Positions 11,201-22,900 of a stretch of 64,000 nt of DNA are shown here, one piece after another. The notes under the pieces were generated by a model. That model was not told the origin of the DNA and did no database searches. It worked only from the letters and a program-made list of their open reading frames with translations. A program made the position numbers and the translations under genes. The DNA lies in NCBI GenBank assembly GCA_943735955.1, contig OX030966.1, positions 1,468,518 to 1,532,517 of the forward strand. Direction: 5' to 3'. Numbering within the stretch: position 1 is the first letter of the stretch; every line of letters begins with the position of its first letter. The DNA comes from Piscicola geometra. Lineage: Eukaryota; Annelida; Clitellata; Hirudinida; Piscicolidae.

Positions 11201-13014
11201 GTGGCTATAATGTGACTAAACGTTCTCAATTTTTGAATTCCATGTATGACGTGAACCCAGATTTTCAAGAAGAGGCCAGAAGTTTGCAAATTTCACTAAA
11301 TCTAACAAATGCTTCAACTTTGCGTCTTATAGTCTTTCTCGTTCCATTCCCTCTTTTCTAAACATAATCATCTCTCTCACTTCCCCCCCCTCTCCACCAC
11401 TCAGACTCTCTCCGATGCCATCTTCGAGTCCCTCGTTGAAATAGCAAAGTACATGATGGACAGGCAGTACCTCAAGGTTGCTTCTTCTTCTTCTTCGTCT
11501 TCGTTGTTTATGTAGCATTTAATGTTATTTTTGTAGTGGTTAATTTTTCTTCAGTTGTTTCAAGTTTTATTCTTGTTGTCTTATAATTAGTCATTTAGTT
11601 ACCGATCTTTTTCATGATGTTGGCTGTTTTAATCACCTAGTTTGTTAGTATTTTTAATTTATTATTTCACATCAATTCCGCACATCAACATTTTAAATCA
11701 CTGTGCAACCTTCTAACGAACCGCAACATCAGAACACCACACCACAACAAACTCTACAACGACAGGCAAACGAGTCCTACCTCGAGATGGCCATTGGAAA
11801 CGCTCCATGGCCCATTGGTGAGCTTCGGACCTGCTATCAATCGCGCGCCCATTCATTCCATGACCCACCAACTCATCCACCATCACCAAATCACCCCACC
11901 AACTCATCAACTCACCAACCAGCCTCCACATCGATGCACGAAGCAAGCATTATCAAGGCATCTCTCAAGAACCAAACCACCTAACAATTCATCCAACTAA
12001 CAAAATAACCAAACCTTTCATCATCAACTCACCTTTCATCGATCCACTATTATTTCATCTACTATTCAACCTCATCAACTTACCATTCCCCCTCCACACC
12101 CTCTCAAATTACTTTCCACCCTCCACACCCCCTCCACATCCTTTTCCACTCTTCCACCCCCCTCCACACCTTGCACACTCTTCCCCTCCCCATTCACCCT
12201 CCTTCCTCCACTCACTCCTCTCCTCCCCCTCCACCACACCACGCACACAGGCGTCACCATGGTGGGCATCCATGCGAGGACAGGCAGGGAGAAGATCTCA
12301 GCGAAGAATGTGGCCCATGTGCTGAACGACGAGGTGCAGAGAAAGTACATACAGGTGCCTTGGGAGGGGATGGGTGGATGGCGCGTGAGTGGATGCTGGG
12401 GATAAACTGATGGATTAATGAAAGGGAAAAGAATGAGAGGATAGAGGTGTAGGTGGAGTTGAAAAGAAAGGATTGATCGATGTGTTTGTGGAACGGTGAT
12501 GATGAATGTTTTTTAGGGTTTTACAGGGTAAGAATGCCAAAGCTGAATGATACACTCCAGCAATGCACCATCTCGCCGTTCTGCACTTCTTCACCACACT
12601 TCACAATCCTCCATCTTACCACTAGCACACCACATTACACTCATCCACCACACTCCACTTCCACTCCATATCATCATTTCCACGCTCCAGTAAACCTCAC
12701 CAAAACTTACTATAACACACTATAAAACACTATTAGAATACACTACAATACGCTATTCTGCAACCTCGCACTATACATCATAATGTACACGGTGTACATT
12801 GTACATTTTGCACCACACCTTTACACCATACTGTATAATGTGTACTACATCTTTAAACCATCATGCCACACGTCACATCTCACCACACTATTCAAAACTA
12901 CTACCGCAACGCACGGCACAGGCGCTCAAGAGACTGATGACGAAGGCACAAAAGTACTTTCCCACCGACCCTTCCAGATGCGTCAACTATCACCCCAGCC
13001 ACCTCACCAACTGA
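6947..13014 (+). CDS. PRPF18: Pre-mRNA-splicing factor 18 (11 exons)
   Basis: PRPF18 is a nuclear spliceosome factor acting at the second transesterification, when the 3' splice site is joined. Exons: 6947-7004, 7073-7179, 7286-7357, 7739-7852, 8283-8450, 10258-10323, 10778-10918, 11405-11476, 11766-11817, 12251-12354, 12922-13014; 348 aa, close to the usual ~342. It starts [14 protein letters not shown]. The SFM/Prp4-like motif follows (LSRKE then [19 protein letters not shown], exons 3-4). Next comes a serine-rich insert (exon 5), then the helical Prp18 domain with [23 protein letters not shown], the invariant loop [20 protein letters not shown] and [12 protein letters not shown] at the C-terminus. 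The exon 1/2 junction is the least certain. The exon 7 acceptor at 10777 is the last of eight tandem copies. AAATAAA follows the stop by about 85 bp. ZMYND10 converges 277 bp away. Confidence 0.93.
7645..7677 (+). other. 33-bp exact copy of SLC28 exon 5 sequence in PRPF18 intron 3
   Basis: Bases 7645-7677 are identical to 2620-2652, which is coding sequence inside SLC28 exon 5. They are followed at once by TTACTATAATA (7678-7688), which matches 2546-2556, the segment upstream of that exon. The two source pieces are in reversed order. This looks like templated filler DNA, not a processed copy. Confidence 0.85.
8120..8281 (+). repeat. (CA)n-rich tract ending at PRPF18 exon 5 acceptor
   Basis: Interrupted CA repeats (ACACAC runs with AT and GTACCC interruptions) run directly into the acceptor CACACACAG at 8282. 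Exon 5 ([16 protein letters not shown]) follows in phase. Confidence 0.9.
8750..10136. mobile_element. Degenerate hAT-like element in PRPF18 intron 5
   Basis: A perfect 8-bp direct repeat, TTCGTAAC, flanks it (8742-8749 and 10137-10144), the hAT target-duplication length. The ends are imperfect inverted repeats: CAGGCTTGCAGTGCCG on the left against CAAGCTTTTAGAGCCG read from the right. Both subterminal zones carry arrays of GGCTC/GGTTC/GGAAC motifs (8775-8850 and 10050-10125). No hAT transposase is recognisable. The interior is occupied by Tc1/mariner-like remnants. Confidence 0.8.
8999..9790 (+). pseudogene. Tc1/mariner-type transposase remnant nested in the hAT element
   Basis: Two frames joined by a shift near 9175 give Tc1-type transposase. 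The first has [14 protein letters not shown] and [11 protein letters not shown], the second [26 protein letters not shown] (second catalytic Asp) and [15 protein letters not shown] (third acidic residue, Glu). The DNA-binding N-terminus is absent. A Tc1-like terminal repeat, GTGTCCCAATACTTATTTGA, lies at 9742-9761 and a close variant near 9549. Just after it, CAGTGCATCTCAAAATTATA at 9781 looks like the end of a second Tc1 family, so at least two insertions are layered here. Confidence 0.8.
10561..10777 (+). repeat. 31-bp minisatellite made of tandem 3' splice acceptors of PRPF18
   Basis: Seven tandem 31-bp units starting TTGATAATAAAC at 10561, 10592, 10623, 10654, 10685, 10716 and 10747 precede an eighth start, TTGATAATGAAC, at 10778. 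That eighth start is the first codons of PRPF18 exon 7 (Leu-Ile-Met-Asn). Each unit ends CACGACACAG, the same sequence as the functional acceptor. The units are identical except for one base in the first. Confidence 0.95.
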
Positions 13015-13290
13015 CCACCAACACTTCATCGAAAACCAATTTTTATTTTTTATCCTTATTGTGTATTCACGTGTTGATAAAATATGAAATGTTAATAAGA
13101 AATAAAATTAAGAGTTAAAATTAGGGAAACTAAAATGATTTCGAAGCGAACTTGTTTCTAAGGTTTTTATTGAATTTAGTAATAACTATAACAGCAGTTA
13201 AACTCCAACATCAAACTTCAGAAAACTGTAAAATGACCAGACTAAACTTTATTATTAAAATTCGTACATATTACGAAAGTGGAGAGGCAC

Positions 13291-14751
13291 TCAGAGCTTG
13301 CCCTCAACCATGAGGTCACACGAACTCTTGTGTCTGCTCCAGTGGGCCACCTGACACTCCCTCCTGCAGTACCACTCGTTCTGACACCTTGAACACTTCT
13401 TGCCAGCACCCTCTCCACACACGACACACCTGGGCGCTTCAGCGATAAAGTTCTCCAAGTGCTCGAGACTGTACGTCTCGCTGAGGTTCTTTGCCAGCGC
13501 CTTGAAGCCCTCACTGTCCACCGAGAAGAACTGCTCCAGCTGCCTCTGAGCCACTTCCTTCCACTTGCCTTTGTGTTTCGCCAGGAATCCTCTGCGTATC
13601 TCGGGAAGCTGCTCCAGGATGAGGGAAGTCTTGGCGCCTTCAGGCTCGTAGAAGTTGAGCTGGTCGAGGAACCTGAGGAGTTCCAGCAAGACAGGAAGCT
13701 GGTCGACGATGGCGTCATTGAGGCGAGGTCTCAGCTTCATGAGGGTGCTCTTGCGGCAAGAGTTGAAGTCGTAGTTGCTGCGCAGTTCTGTGAGCAGGAG
13801 CTGAAAGAGTGCCAACCACACTTGCCCGTCTAACTTGCTCATCTGATGATCATTGGTGGTGGCTTGTAGTAAAAGTTCAGTTACGATGTACTTTTTCCAG
13901 AGAATATGCTACATGACTTTCATTTTGAAAAACACTGATTAAACGCTTAAAACATACTACTAGTAATTAAGATTCCGCTCAACCTTGAGAGGGTCGGCAT
14001 CTGGTTGCCATGAAGATCCATCATGCTTCAGAAAGACTCCCTTGTGCTCACACAGCCATGGCGGATGCTCCACCAACTGCACCAGCAACACTGGCACGTC
14101 CAGGGTGTTGTAGACCCGCTTGGTGACTGAAAGACCAAGGCATTTGAGATTCTCGATGAGGAACCTCAGGATTGTGAGAGCTTTCAGACCAACCAGGAAG
14201 TTTATTTTGAGGTTTTGTTCTTGCAATTCATTGTGCAGAGGTGTTGTTGCTGTGCTGCCTTTGGTCTCTTTGCCAGCTGCATTGACGTCGTTGCAATAAT
14301 GGCCGTTGTTGTTCATGCTGGTGACTTTGCTGTAGCAGTAGTCGACAAGGTCGAGGCTCGAGTCGTCAAGTGCCTGGCAGGCTTCCGAGTGGTACAAAAC
14401 ACACTCCAACAGCGTTATCACTGTTAATTCATGGTAGAGGATGAAATAGAAAGGGAAGCTGGCCTTGCTTTCCTTGATGGCATCAGATAAAAGTGGGAAA
14501 ATCTTTTGCTTCCAGAGGTCAGTGGCAATGAGATCAGCCACGAGCAGAGACAGCTTGTCATGCGATACGAGGAACTCCTTAACAAACTCATCCTCGTTCT
14601 TTGAAGCGTTGCACAGCGCTTGCATGTTGAGTTTCTCAATGTAGTCGTGCTGTCGCATCCACTTTTGCGAGCCCACTTCAGCTACTCCCAAACACTCCAA
14701 CGACTCCACGTACGCTTCTGCTTCTGTCGCCAGCAAAACCGGATTCATCAT
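13291..14751 (-). CDS. ZMYND10: Zinc finger MYND domain-containing protein 10 (2 exons)
   Basis: ZMYND10 is a cytoplasmic dynein-arm preassembly factor needed for motile cilia; in vertebrates it works with LRRC6. Exons on the minus strand: 14751-13984 and 13842-13291, phase 0 at the junction (donor AAG/GTTGAG, acceptor CATCAG/ATGAGC). This gives 439 aa against 440 in human. The helical N-terminal part shows WMRQHDYIEKLNMQAL, LVADLIATDLWKQKIFPL and LDLVDYCYSK. Exon 2 opens MSKLDGQVWLALFQLLL, and the C-terminus is a full MYND finger, CVVCGEGAGKKCSRCQNEW then YCRRECQVAHWSRHKSSC, with all eight ligands (C-x2-C, C-x2-C, C-x3-C, H-x3-C). A polyadenylation signal lies on the minus strand at about 13254-13249. 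The protein appears intact. Confidence 0.96.
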
Positions 14752-14781
14752 TTATTTTATTCTTTTTAAAAGTTAAACTTT

Positions 14782-14879
14782 TGTTTAACTTGTTTAACAA
14801 TGTTAAACTTTTTTGTTTAACAATGTTTAACTCATTAAATGTGTCATATTTCAAAGTTTGAAAACTGCTGCTTGGTAAC
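14782..14879 (-). promoter_or_regulatory. X-box-like RFX site and forkhead cores upstream of ZMYND10
   Basis: GCTGCTTGGTAAC at 14867-14879 fits the X-box consensus RYYNYY-N1-RRNRAC at every defined position; its other strand begins with the RFX half-site GTTACC. It lies 116-128 bp upstream of the ZMYND10 ATG. Between it and the ATG, four TGTTTA cores (forkhead core) occur at 14782, 14791, 14814 and 14824. RFX and FOXJ1-type factors are the known activators of ciliary motility genes. Use of these sites is inferred. Confidence 0.5.
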
Positions 14880-16260
14880 GCACATGCTCGCGAAAGCGCT
14901 TCACATTTCAAGTAGAGATCAATATTTTAAAAACAAATGTTCTCTATTTTCAAAAGAGTGAACTCTTTTATGTGAAAATACTAATTTAATTATCGATTTT
15001 TTTTTCAATCCGTGCAACTACCTACATTAGTTTCATAATTTTCTTTCCTTCTGATATGCCTGGAACAAAATATGATAACCATATGAGAAACATTTGTAGG
15101 CTCGCCTTGGTTGTGCTTGTGCCGAAAGAAAAGACTATAATGTACTCTCCTTATGTGCGTTAATTATATTTTCTGCGGAAATATCACAAAAAATAACAAA
15201 AATCGCAAGTTTCCTTCAGTGAGATTTTCAAAGAAGAAAAATTAGCTTTTTTTATTTACGGTGATAATTTGACGATGTAAAAATGAATTATTAAAAATAC
15301 TCGAATAAACTTAGGAAACGTCTGGAAACTCAGAAAAGTTATCTATAAATAGAAAGGCGGTAAATAGGTTAAACAATTAAAGATTACATTTTAAGTTTTG
15401 ATTATGAATCTTTGAATGTCTCCTGTGGTTAAATGATTAGCATAGGCGCCGACTTGTCTAAAATATTGCGGGGCCCAGGCTGCCTATAAAATACAATACA
15501 ATACAACGACGAATATTATTAATGTGGAGTCAACCCGGACAAGCTTCAAGACCACCTATAACATAAGATTCTTATCTCTTGATATTCATAAATTAATATT
15601 ACATCATCAAATAACTTTATAATCAATATAATTATAGATAAATAAACTATTTGAATAATTTTTTGCTGAGGTAAGTTTAGTCAATAAGTAATGAATTCGT
15701 TCATCTTAATACTCAAACTTAGAAAAATCAATTTTGGTTTGTCAAAGTTTCATTTCTAATAAATTAAAAATAAGTTAAAATGTTTGTGAAAATGATATTT
15801 TAACCCTTAAACACCAATCGAAAAAAATAAAGTTGGCTTTCGCATTCGAATCGACCCATCGCATATTTCAACCATGTTTTAAAATATTTTTTTTAGTTAT
15901 AGTGATTTTTTATAACATTTTCATATATTTGTATAAATAATTATCAGAATTTACTTCTTTTTAAAAAGATGCCACTATCTTTGTTAGATTATTTAATAAG
16001 TCCCGTTTTTTTCTTTTAAGGTTTTTGATTTATTTCCCTAAATAATAATTTTATAAGTAGTAGTTTGTCCATGCATTAAAATTTTATTTTAGAAAAATCT
16101 TTCAGAAATGAACAAATGTTTGAGCTTCATAGTTATAAAACTAAAAAAATATTGACAGAAAAAATAAAAGATATATTTTAAAACATAAAAGTTCATGTAT
16201 CGTCAATAATATCGATTTAGTCAATGTCGAAACCGACTACAGATCTTGATTCTCAGCGTC
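14880..16260. other. Gene-free stretch with one interspersed repeat
   Basis: Mostly AT-rich sequence with no coding region I can support. From 15484 to about 15802 it holds an inverted copy of 27857-28165: a short tail module (AATACAATACAACGACGAAT), then the GTGG...AAGCTTCAAGACCAC module, then an AT-rich body. Confidence 0.7.
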
Positions 16261-16809
16261 TCACACTGGAATATCAAGAGGCACCCCGGAGGCCCATGAA
16301 ATAGCGATTCCTGGAACGCAGCTCACACAGCCATAGTAGTTGGGGCAGCAGAGATGGCCTGGCTTGCACTTGATGCAGCTGCAGTCAGTCGTACAGTTCA
16401 GGCAGACATTCGCGGTGGGAATCTTGGGTACAGAGATTTTGGGACACACAAGCTTCTTGACACATATGTACTCGGGCAGACTCATAAGAGACGACTGCAC
16501 GCAGTTGTAACCAAGTGGACATTTCTTCGATCTGCAATCAGGAAAACAAAAGCATCTTTTGCATCCTACGGAGTCCTCCATCAGAGAACAGCCTTCTTCA
16601 CATCTGTCCACTTGAAGGCATTCTGTTGGGAATGTTTGAAACACTGTGTAATTTCAAAACAGGGAAAGTCGCAGTAATATGGTCAGGTTAAAAAATAGTT
16701 TTTAAATAAATTCTGGAATAATTTTTTTACTTTCTTGAGCTTTGGTCTCATGAAACATGAGACTGCATGCTACCAGCGCAACCAGCAAAAACTCTTGTTT
16801 TCTCAGCAT
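16261..16809 (-). CDS. Secreted cysteine-rich protein with an antistasin-like domain (2 exons)
   Basis: Exon 1, 16809-16731, encodes a clear signal peptide (MLRKQEFLLVALVACSLMF). Exon 2 starts at 16643, or at 16622 if the second acceptor is used; both are in phase. It ends at TGA 16263-16261, for about 146-153 aa. The first mature segment fits the antistasin spacing C-x3-C-x7-GC-x2-C-x-C (CEEGCSLMEDSVGCKRCFC). Two further cysteine-rich segments follow (KKCPLGYNCV; CLNCTTDCSCIKCKPGHLCC). Antistasin-type domains are usually serine-protease inhibitors; inhibition here is inferred from spacing only and no target can be read. Other disulphide-rich secreted families remain possible for the C-terminal part. 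Confidence 0.7.
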
Positions 16810-17769
16810 CGTCAGATCTTTGAAAGATTTATTTTCTAATTCTTCTTTAATTTAATATCTTGTAATCTTCTTGTCAAGACAGTTATTTCTCAAACGACTG
16901 CCTCTCTTATATAGGCTCTAGGAGCACGAAATATTCTTTTTTTCTCATTGATAGCTGCATTTCGGAACTACGCCTTATTCTCATCTATGAATCATAAGCC
17001 GGTACTAGAAAAATGCCAAATTAGCAGAATTTCTATACCGTGTAAATATTACATTAATATGTTTTATGATATATAAATTTAAAATAGTTCATTAGAAAAA
17101 AATTAAAGATATATTAATCTTTACCTCTATCATTAACTCTTACACTGATAAAATTAACTATTAAAAATAGTTTAAATTCCCATATTTTAGACTATTTTTA
17201 AAAGCGATAGAAGCGGATAATATCCGCATACGGGCATATAATATTGTCCCTGTTTGTACTAAATAAACCAATTGTTTCCGCTTTAGAGACTGAAAACAAC
17301 ACGAGAAATGACAAAACTTTGGTGACTAATTATTCTTCTAGAAAACTTTCTGGCTCGAAATAACCAACGTCGTGTCTGTATTCACAAATAGTTCGATATA
17401 GTTACCGGAAGTACATGACTGTTTCTTTGAAACTAGAATTTTTATAGTATCTAAATAATCTTTTTTACAATTAAAATTGTATTTAGAAAACTGTTAACAA
17501 TTGTTTTCAAGTAGGAAAAATGTTTACTTTAAAAATTTCTAAAAACCTTTTATTTCTACTCTTATTACGCATAATCTTTTCATTAGTTTTTATGTACCAA
17601 TAAACGGATTCTGCGTAACGAAACTATAATTAATAAGGGCTTGTTACATAAGACTAATCCATGCTCTATGGCTAGAATCTACTTTGATTCAACAACTTAA
17701 AAAATAATAACGTATCCTTAACCGGTTAGGTCGTTGTGAAGAAATTACGAATTTTTATTTCGGAAATTC

Positions 17770-17883
17770 TGTTCATGGGGCTTAAGTTTCTCTTGGCGGA
17801 GCCCATCTTCTCTCCAAGAAATGTAGGCTACGACCTATGGCTATAAGCCGCGAGTCGTAAACCACTTTGCCACCCGTTCGACA
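17770..17883 (-). repeat. tRNA-like SINE, family C
   Basis: On the minus strand it starts GTCGAACGGGTGGCAAAGTGG, with an A-box-like TGGCAAAGTGG, then CGCGGCTTATAGCCATAGGTCG. It resembles the plus-strand copy at about 18008, giving an inverted pair. No clear B box. Confidence 0.45.
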
Positions 17884-18007
17884 ATAACTAAATCTACGCA
17901 CTAAGTTTATTAAATATTAGCGTGTTGAAAGACATCAAAAATTCAATTAGTTAGCAACTAAAACGTGTCGTTAACTTACTAATTAATAATCATTCAAAGT
18001 AAAATGT

Positions 18008-18130
18008 ATGAACGAGTGACTGAATGGTTAATGGCTCGTGGCTTTTAGTCATAGGTCTTTCTGAAAATGTTCCTCCTTGAACATGAAATATTGGCTACAG
18101 GAGCTTGGTTGCAAGCACTCTTGTTTGCCA
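18008..18130 (+). repeat. tRNA-like SINE, family C, second copy
   Basis: GAACGAGTGACTGAATGG, then GGCTCGTGGCTTTTAGTCAT and AGGTC, parallels the copy at 17883-17770 in opposite orientation, with divergent 3' parts. The remainder of 16810-18200 is AT-rich and shows no gene. Confidence 0.4.
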
Positions 18131-18369
18131 CATTGGGCAACCTCCCTAGTAATGACGCTTCAAGAGTTTCTGTAGATCAGCCAACCACATGCTCGCCAAA
18201 CTATGCAAACGCCGTCAAGCCAGACACAATGCACTCAATATGAGCTTCCAGAAAGCTTTTTCATTATGGTTCTAAATATAAAGAATCAGAAGATTAATCA
18301 TGGTGTGACGACATTCACATTTTTTAGAGTACTCGCGGGAAAAGGGTTTAATTTGTATTGTATGACCAG

Positions 18370-18535
18370 CATGGACAGCGTACTTGGGCTCCGGACCGCC
18401 CCCAACTTTTTGGTAGTGAGGGGTCCACTTCAATGATAGTGACCCCATGACCCTCCAGGATCGCCGCCCATTCTGGGTAGGACCCCCCGAAGATGTGAAG
18501 CAGATCGCCGCCCAAGATAGCCAGTAGCACCCTTT
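18370..18535 (+). repeat. Foldback (MITE-like) repeat, copy 2
   Basis: Shares GGTAGTGAGGGGTCCACTTC, AGTGACCCCATGACCC and AGGATCGCCGCCCATTCTGG with 5786-5940, and ends with a second GCAGATCGCCGCCC. Its 5' inverted end is eroded. Confidence 0.6.
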
Positions 18536-18627
18536 TTGGCGGCCATTTTCATATTTCTGGGAGAGTGGGAAAAAGATTAATTGTATGTTGGAAAAATCTA
18601 GATTTGGATGTGATGAACAGCTTCTCA

Positions 18628-19245
18628 AATTCTATCTGTTTCTAAATCTTGTTATTTCCACATTCGTCGTATTAAACAGCTTTTTCCTTTTCTTGATGAT
18701 CCTACTTTACAGCTTCTTGTATCTTCTCTAGTTCTCTCCAGGATTGATTATTGCAACTCTCTTTACTATGGCATCCCTAATACTACTTTAGCTCTTCTAA
18801 ATAAAGCCTTCAATTGTGCTGCTCGTCTTGTTGCTCGTGCTCTTAAATTCTCTCACATTTCTCCTTATCTTCGTTTGTTACATTGGTTACCTCTGAGATT
18901 TAGGGTGGCTTTTAAAATATGCCTAAATATGTTTAAACTTCATAATGGTACTGCTACAATTTATCTTAAAAATCTATTTAAACAACCCCCTAAATCTGGT
19001 CTAATATCATCAACATTTAAAGGTTCTTTTCGTTTTTCAGTTAAACACTTTTTTGCTCAACGTTCTTTTTCTCACTGCGGTCCTCTTTTATGGAATTCTT
19101 AACCCTCTTCTCTAACTTCAACTAAGTCACTCATAGCTTTCCGCCGAGGCCTGAAGACGTATTTGTTCAAAACGTGATGACTGAGCGCTTTTGTTCACTT
19201 CGAAGGTGCTCTGCAAATAAGTAGTGATTGATTGATGATTGATTT
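18628..19245 (+). pseudogene. CR1/L2-type LINE, 3' end of the reverse transcriptase ORF
   Basis: One frame from 18628 shows the LINE RT C-terminal signature: VSSLVLSRIDYCNSLYYGIP, LLNKAFNCAARLVAR, LRLLHWLPLRFRVAFKICL and FSHCGPLLWNS. A TAA then interrupts, and the same frame continues to FRRGLKTYLFKT and TGA at 19178-19180. The 3' end is a TGATTGATTGATGATTGAT tail (19227-19245), typical of CR1/L2 elements. It is 5'-truncated, as is usual for LINE copies. Confidence 0.85.
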
Positions 19246-19960
19246 AGTCTTACGACCCATTCATCAATGAATTCTTTTGAAACATTTGCTGCTTACCATT
19301 TAAAACCGAAAACTTAATGTTGTGTCTTAGCAAGAAAAAACAAGATAGCATTTTTTTAAAGTTCTTTAGCTTTTTCTTAGATCAATTTTCCAGAAACTGG
19401 TAAATTTTTAGCTCTTACTTCAAGAAACCATTCGAACAACAAATCATTGAGTCCTCCATAAGTACTTTTTTTCGGCATTTTTCTGAGATTTTCTTCCCTT
19501 TCAAACTGTGTGAGGATCGCCTTAGTTGCGTTCCTTGGCGCATTAAAAATACGCATTATTATTATTAGAAATGTTAACTAAAAAAAATTATTCCCAAATT
19601 TGAAAAATATGTAACTATTTGAAAAAAAGTAAATGAATTAGCTAGAGGTTTTGTCCGGATTTTGTATGTTTTTAGAGCGGCTCAGACCCCCTTACCCACC
19701 TCCTCCGTCAATTCCCAATCTGGCTGCAACTACAAAAAACATTCCATGTGAATTCAAAAGTAAATTTTATTTGATTTATTTCACTTTATTTATTTATTTC
19801 TTAAATATGTTATTACATTAAAATTTGAATCTCTAAATTTATTAATTGCTTTATACTATTTGGTTCTTTATTTTTTGTATTTTTATTCGATACTTCAAGA
19901 TTCACAAACATCACCATTTTATTAATTTTATCTAATTTTCTTAATAAATTTTTTAAATTG
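19246..19960. other. AT-rich spacer with a SINE-A tail fragment
   Basis: No gene seen. Bases 19523-19567 (GTTGCGTTCCTTGGCGCATT, then ATTATTATTATT) match the 3' end of the SINE-A copies at 38904 and 47492. Confidence 0.6.
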
Positions 19961-22900
19961 TCATTCTGTTTTCATTCTTTTCGCCTTTCTTTTAGCTTTA
20001 GCTTCTTTTTTATCTTGTTCGGGTTCCCACTCTCCAGATAAGAACTGCACCTTCATAACTTCCATCCAATTTATAGCCCTTTTGAACCTTTCTGGCTTCA
20101 TTTGTGACAAAGCTGTAGCTATGGGTTGGAGCAACTCAATTGCAGTCGAATAACGAACTTTTGACGTTAAGCCTGAAATATAAATAAATTAATAAGTAAA
20201 CAATACTATACATTATTATTATTATATTATGTGTTTTTTTATAAATATTATTCGTTTTAAAATGTCATAAAAGACGCTATTGGCTTGATTGATTACAACG
20301 CGGCTAATAGTTTCTAATGCTTACTTTGAGGATTCAACTTCTGCTTCATGTTATGAATATCTCTAGGAGTAGCCTGAACCCCTTTTAACCTGAGGCCTTG
20401 TGCAATTAAGACGGGTTTAGCCCCTTGTTCAAGAAGCATCATAGTTTGATCTTTCAGTTCACCTTTTGGTTGCCGGTTTTCGCAATACTTAGCATATTCC
20501 TCAGCACCGTAAGGATGGTTATGAGTGAGGTAATGTTTTTTGACTACATAACCTTGCCTTGTGTTACAATATGCCACGTATATTGACATTTTGCAGCCAC
20601 GAGCCAGTAAATTTTGTCTCTGTCTTTGTCTGCTTTCGGCCAATATCCTGCTTTTGCTTTTTCCGTAGTGCTTGCATGTCCATCTGCAAAATATTATTTG
20701 AAAATAAATATATTTTATTTCCATCATTTTCTTGAAAGAGATTTTTTCACAAGTATTCCATTAACGCTCTATTATACAAACTTTAACGAAAAATGTTTAT
20801 ATATAAATAAAAGTGTCGGTGTAATTATTGCCATAATTTTAGCTTTAAAAATTACTGTGATATCAGCTGTTATATTAAATGCAAAGATGTATCACAATAA
20901 GTATCACAATACGTGAAAAATAGAAAAAACGGACTTAATTTTGATAAATCTTTTTAAAATAGAAAATGTAAAATACAAAATCGGTTTTTTAGTTTATACT
21001 TTTTTAAAGGAAAAACGTCAATTTATAATTTTATTTACAGAAAAAATATCAGTTTATATTTTTATTTTCAGGAAAAATGCCATTTTACAAAGAATAATGA
21101 TTTAAATTATAATCTGAAAAATTACTTTCAAAGATATCTAATGAAATCAAATAAAACTGACCTTTTTCCTGTAAAAAAGTATAAACTGACATTTTTCCTG
21201 TAATAAAAGTATAAACTGACATTTGGGTGAAAGGGTAGCCAAGTCGGTAACCACTCTCGGCTTGACCAATAGTGAAAGGCCCTAGGTTCGAGTGCAACCA
21301 ATGTCCTAGAAACCCATAGGCGCAAATGAATCGTGTCTGACGACGTGGCCAAACTAAGTCAACTTTCGACGTTTGACAGTTGCTAAAAGAGGTTCTTGTG
21401 CTCCAACCAGTGCTGTTGTAATCTGATGGACATAATTGCTGGTTCTGTGTTCCAAGTAAGAGATGCCGTGGAGTTTACGGAGACATTTAGATCCAAAGAC
21501 CTGTATCTTGGGTTCTGTTTCCGCGTTATGCGTCCAAGATTCGCATCCGTAAAGTAGAATACTGAGAACCAGTGACTTGTAGAGTCTGTATCTAAAAGGG
21601 AAGAAGATAGAATTACTTAATCATAACCGATTAAGTCTGGTCATTGCGGCAGTTGCCATTGAGATTATGGTTTTTATCTCTGTGGTGCTTGTTCCATCCT
21701 TCGACAGGGTTACTCCAAGGTACTTGAACAGTGACACTTTTAGCTTTTTCCCATTCATCTTTATTTGAGTTGTTTGTTGAGCTATTCACCATAACCTTGG
21801 AATTTTCTGAGCTCGCCTTCACCTCTTTCATTAAGTTTGCTGGTGAGGTCTTGAAGTTTGCTGCTGGAGCCGCCCATCAGATCGATGTCGTCAGCAAACC
21901 TTTAGTTGGAGAGTGACCTGCCACCGATAGAGATGGTACAAGATGATCTTGGAGAGTTTCTTGCATTATTCTTTTTAGGAAAATGTTGGAAAGAACAGGG
22001 GAAAGCAGACACCCTTGGCAAACTCCCACTGATGTTTTGAAGAATTCTTATAACTGCACATTGAGGAGTACTGCAATGTCGGCGTTTTTAAACAAAATAT
22101 AAGTATCGACCCTTCATCGAATTTGAAATTTTCCATTCATCATCTCCTGGTTTTTGTTAAACAGGCCAACTTTTCCTCCCCCGAGGGTGGGGCCTGTCTG
22201 AAAAGTCTCAATCTCTCCCTCCACTCCTTTCTATCATGGGCATCAGTGCTGCGTGCCCCCAGGTATTTGAGGTCTTTCTGTACCACCTCTTCCCACGTCT
22301 TCTTTGGCCTGCCAGGTCGTTTCGTTCCAGAAACCTCCATTCTTCTAACCTTGTTGATCCATCCACCACCACGTTCCACATGCCCAAACCACCTCATTCT
22401 TCTCGTTTGCAGTACAGCACCAATATCCTGGATTCCCATCATTTTTTGGAGCTCATCTGAACTGATGAGATCTTTTGATTTGATGTTGCACATCCAACGG
22501 ATCATGGCCCGGTCGTTGCGTTGAAGGCGGTTGATTGTTTCTGTGGTGACAGCCCAAGTCTCAGAGGCGTGTAACATTATACTCTTCACACATGAGGTGT
22601 ACACATGACTTCTGGTTGGAAGTGGAAGGTGTCTGTTTGTCAGTAGAGGAAGAAGTTGACGAAATTTTCACCACGCACACTTGCATCAGGTTATGGCAGC
22701 ATCCTCACAGCCTCCACCTGCAGACAGCATGTCACCTAAGTAGCAGAATTCAGGAACGACTTCAAGTTTGTCTTCATCAACAAGAACTTCCACAATTGGT
22801 CTTCCGTCTATCGGTCGAGCTGTGCCTTGACAGCGGGCACACTTGTAATTTGGGTCTGAGCGGAGGGAGCCTTTAATGCCTGAGCATCTCTTGTGCACCC

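Noticed and set aside
13242..13833. Overlapping frames on both strands within ZMYND10 exon 2
   Set aside because: Shadows of the ZMYND10 frame, which alone shows the MYND finger and conserved helices.
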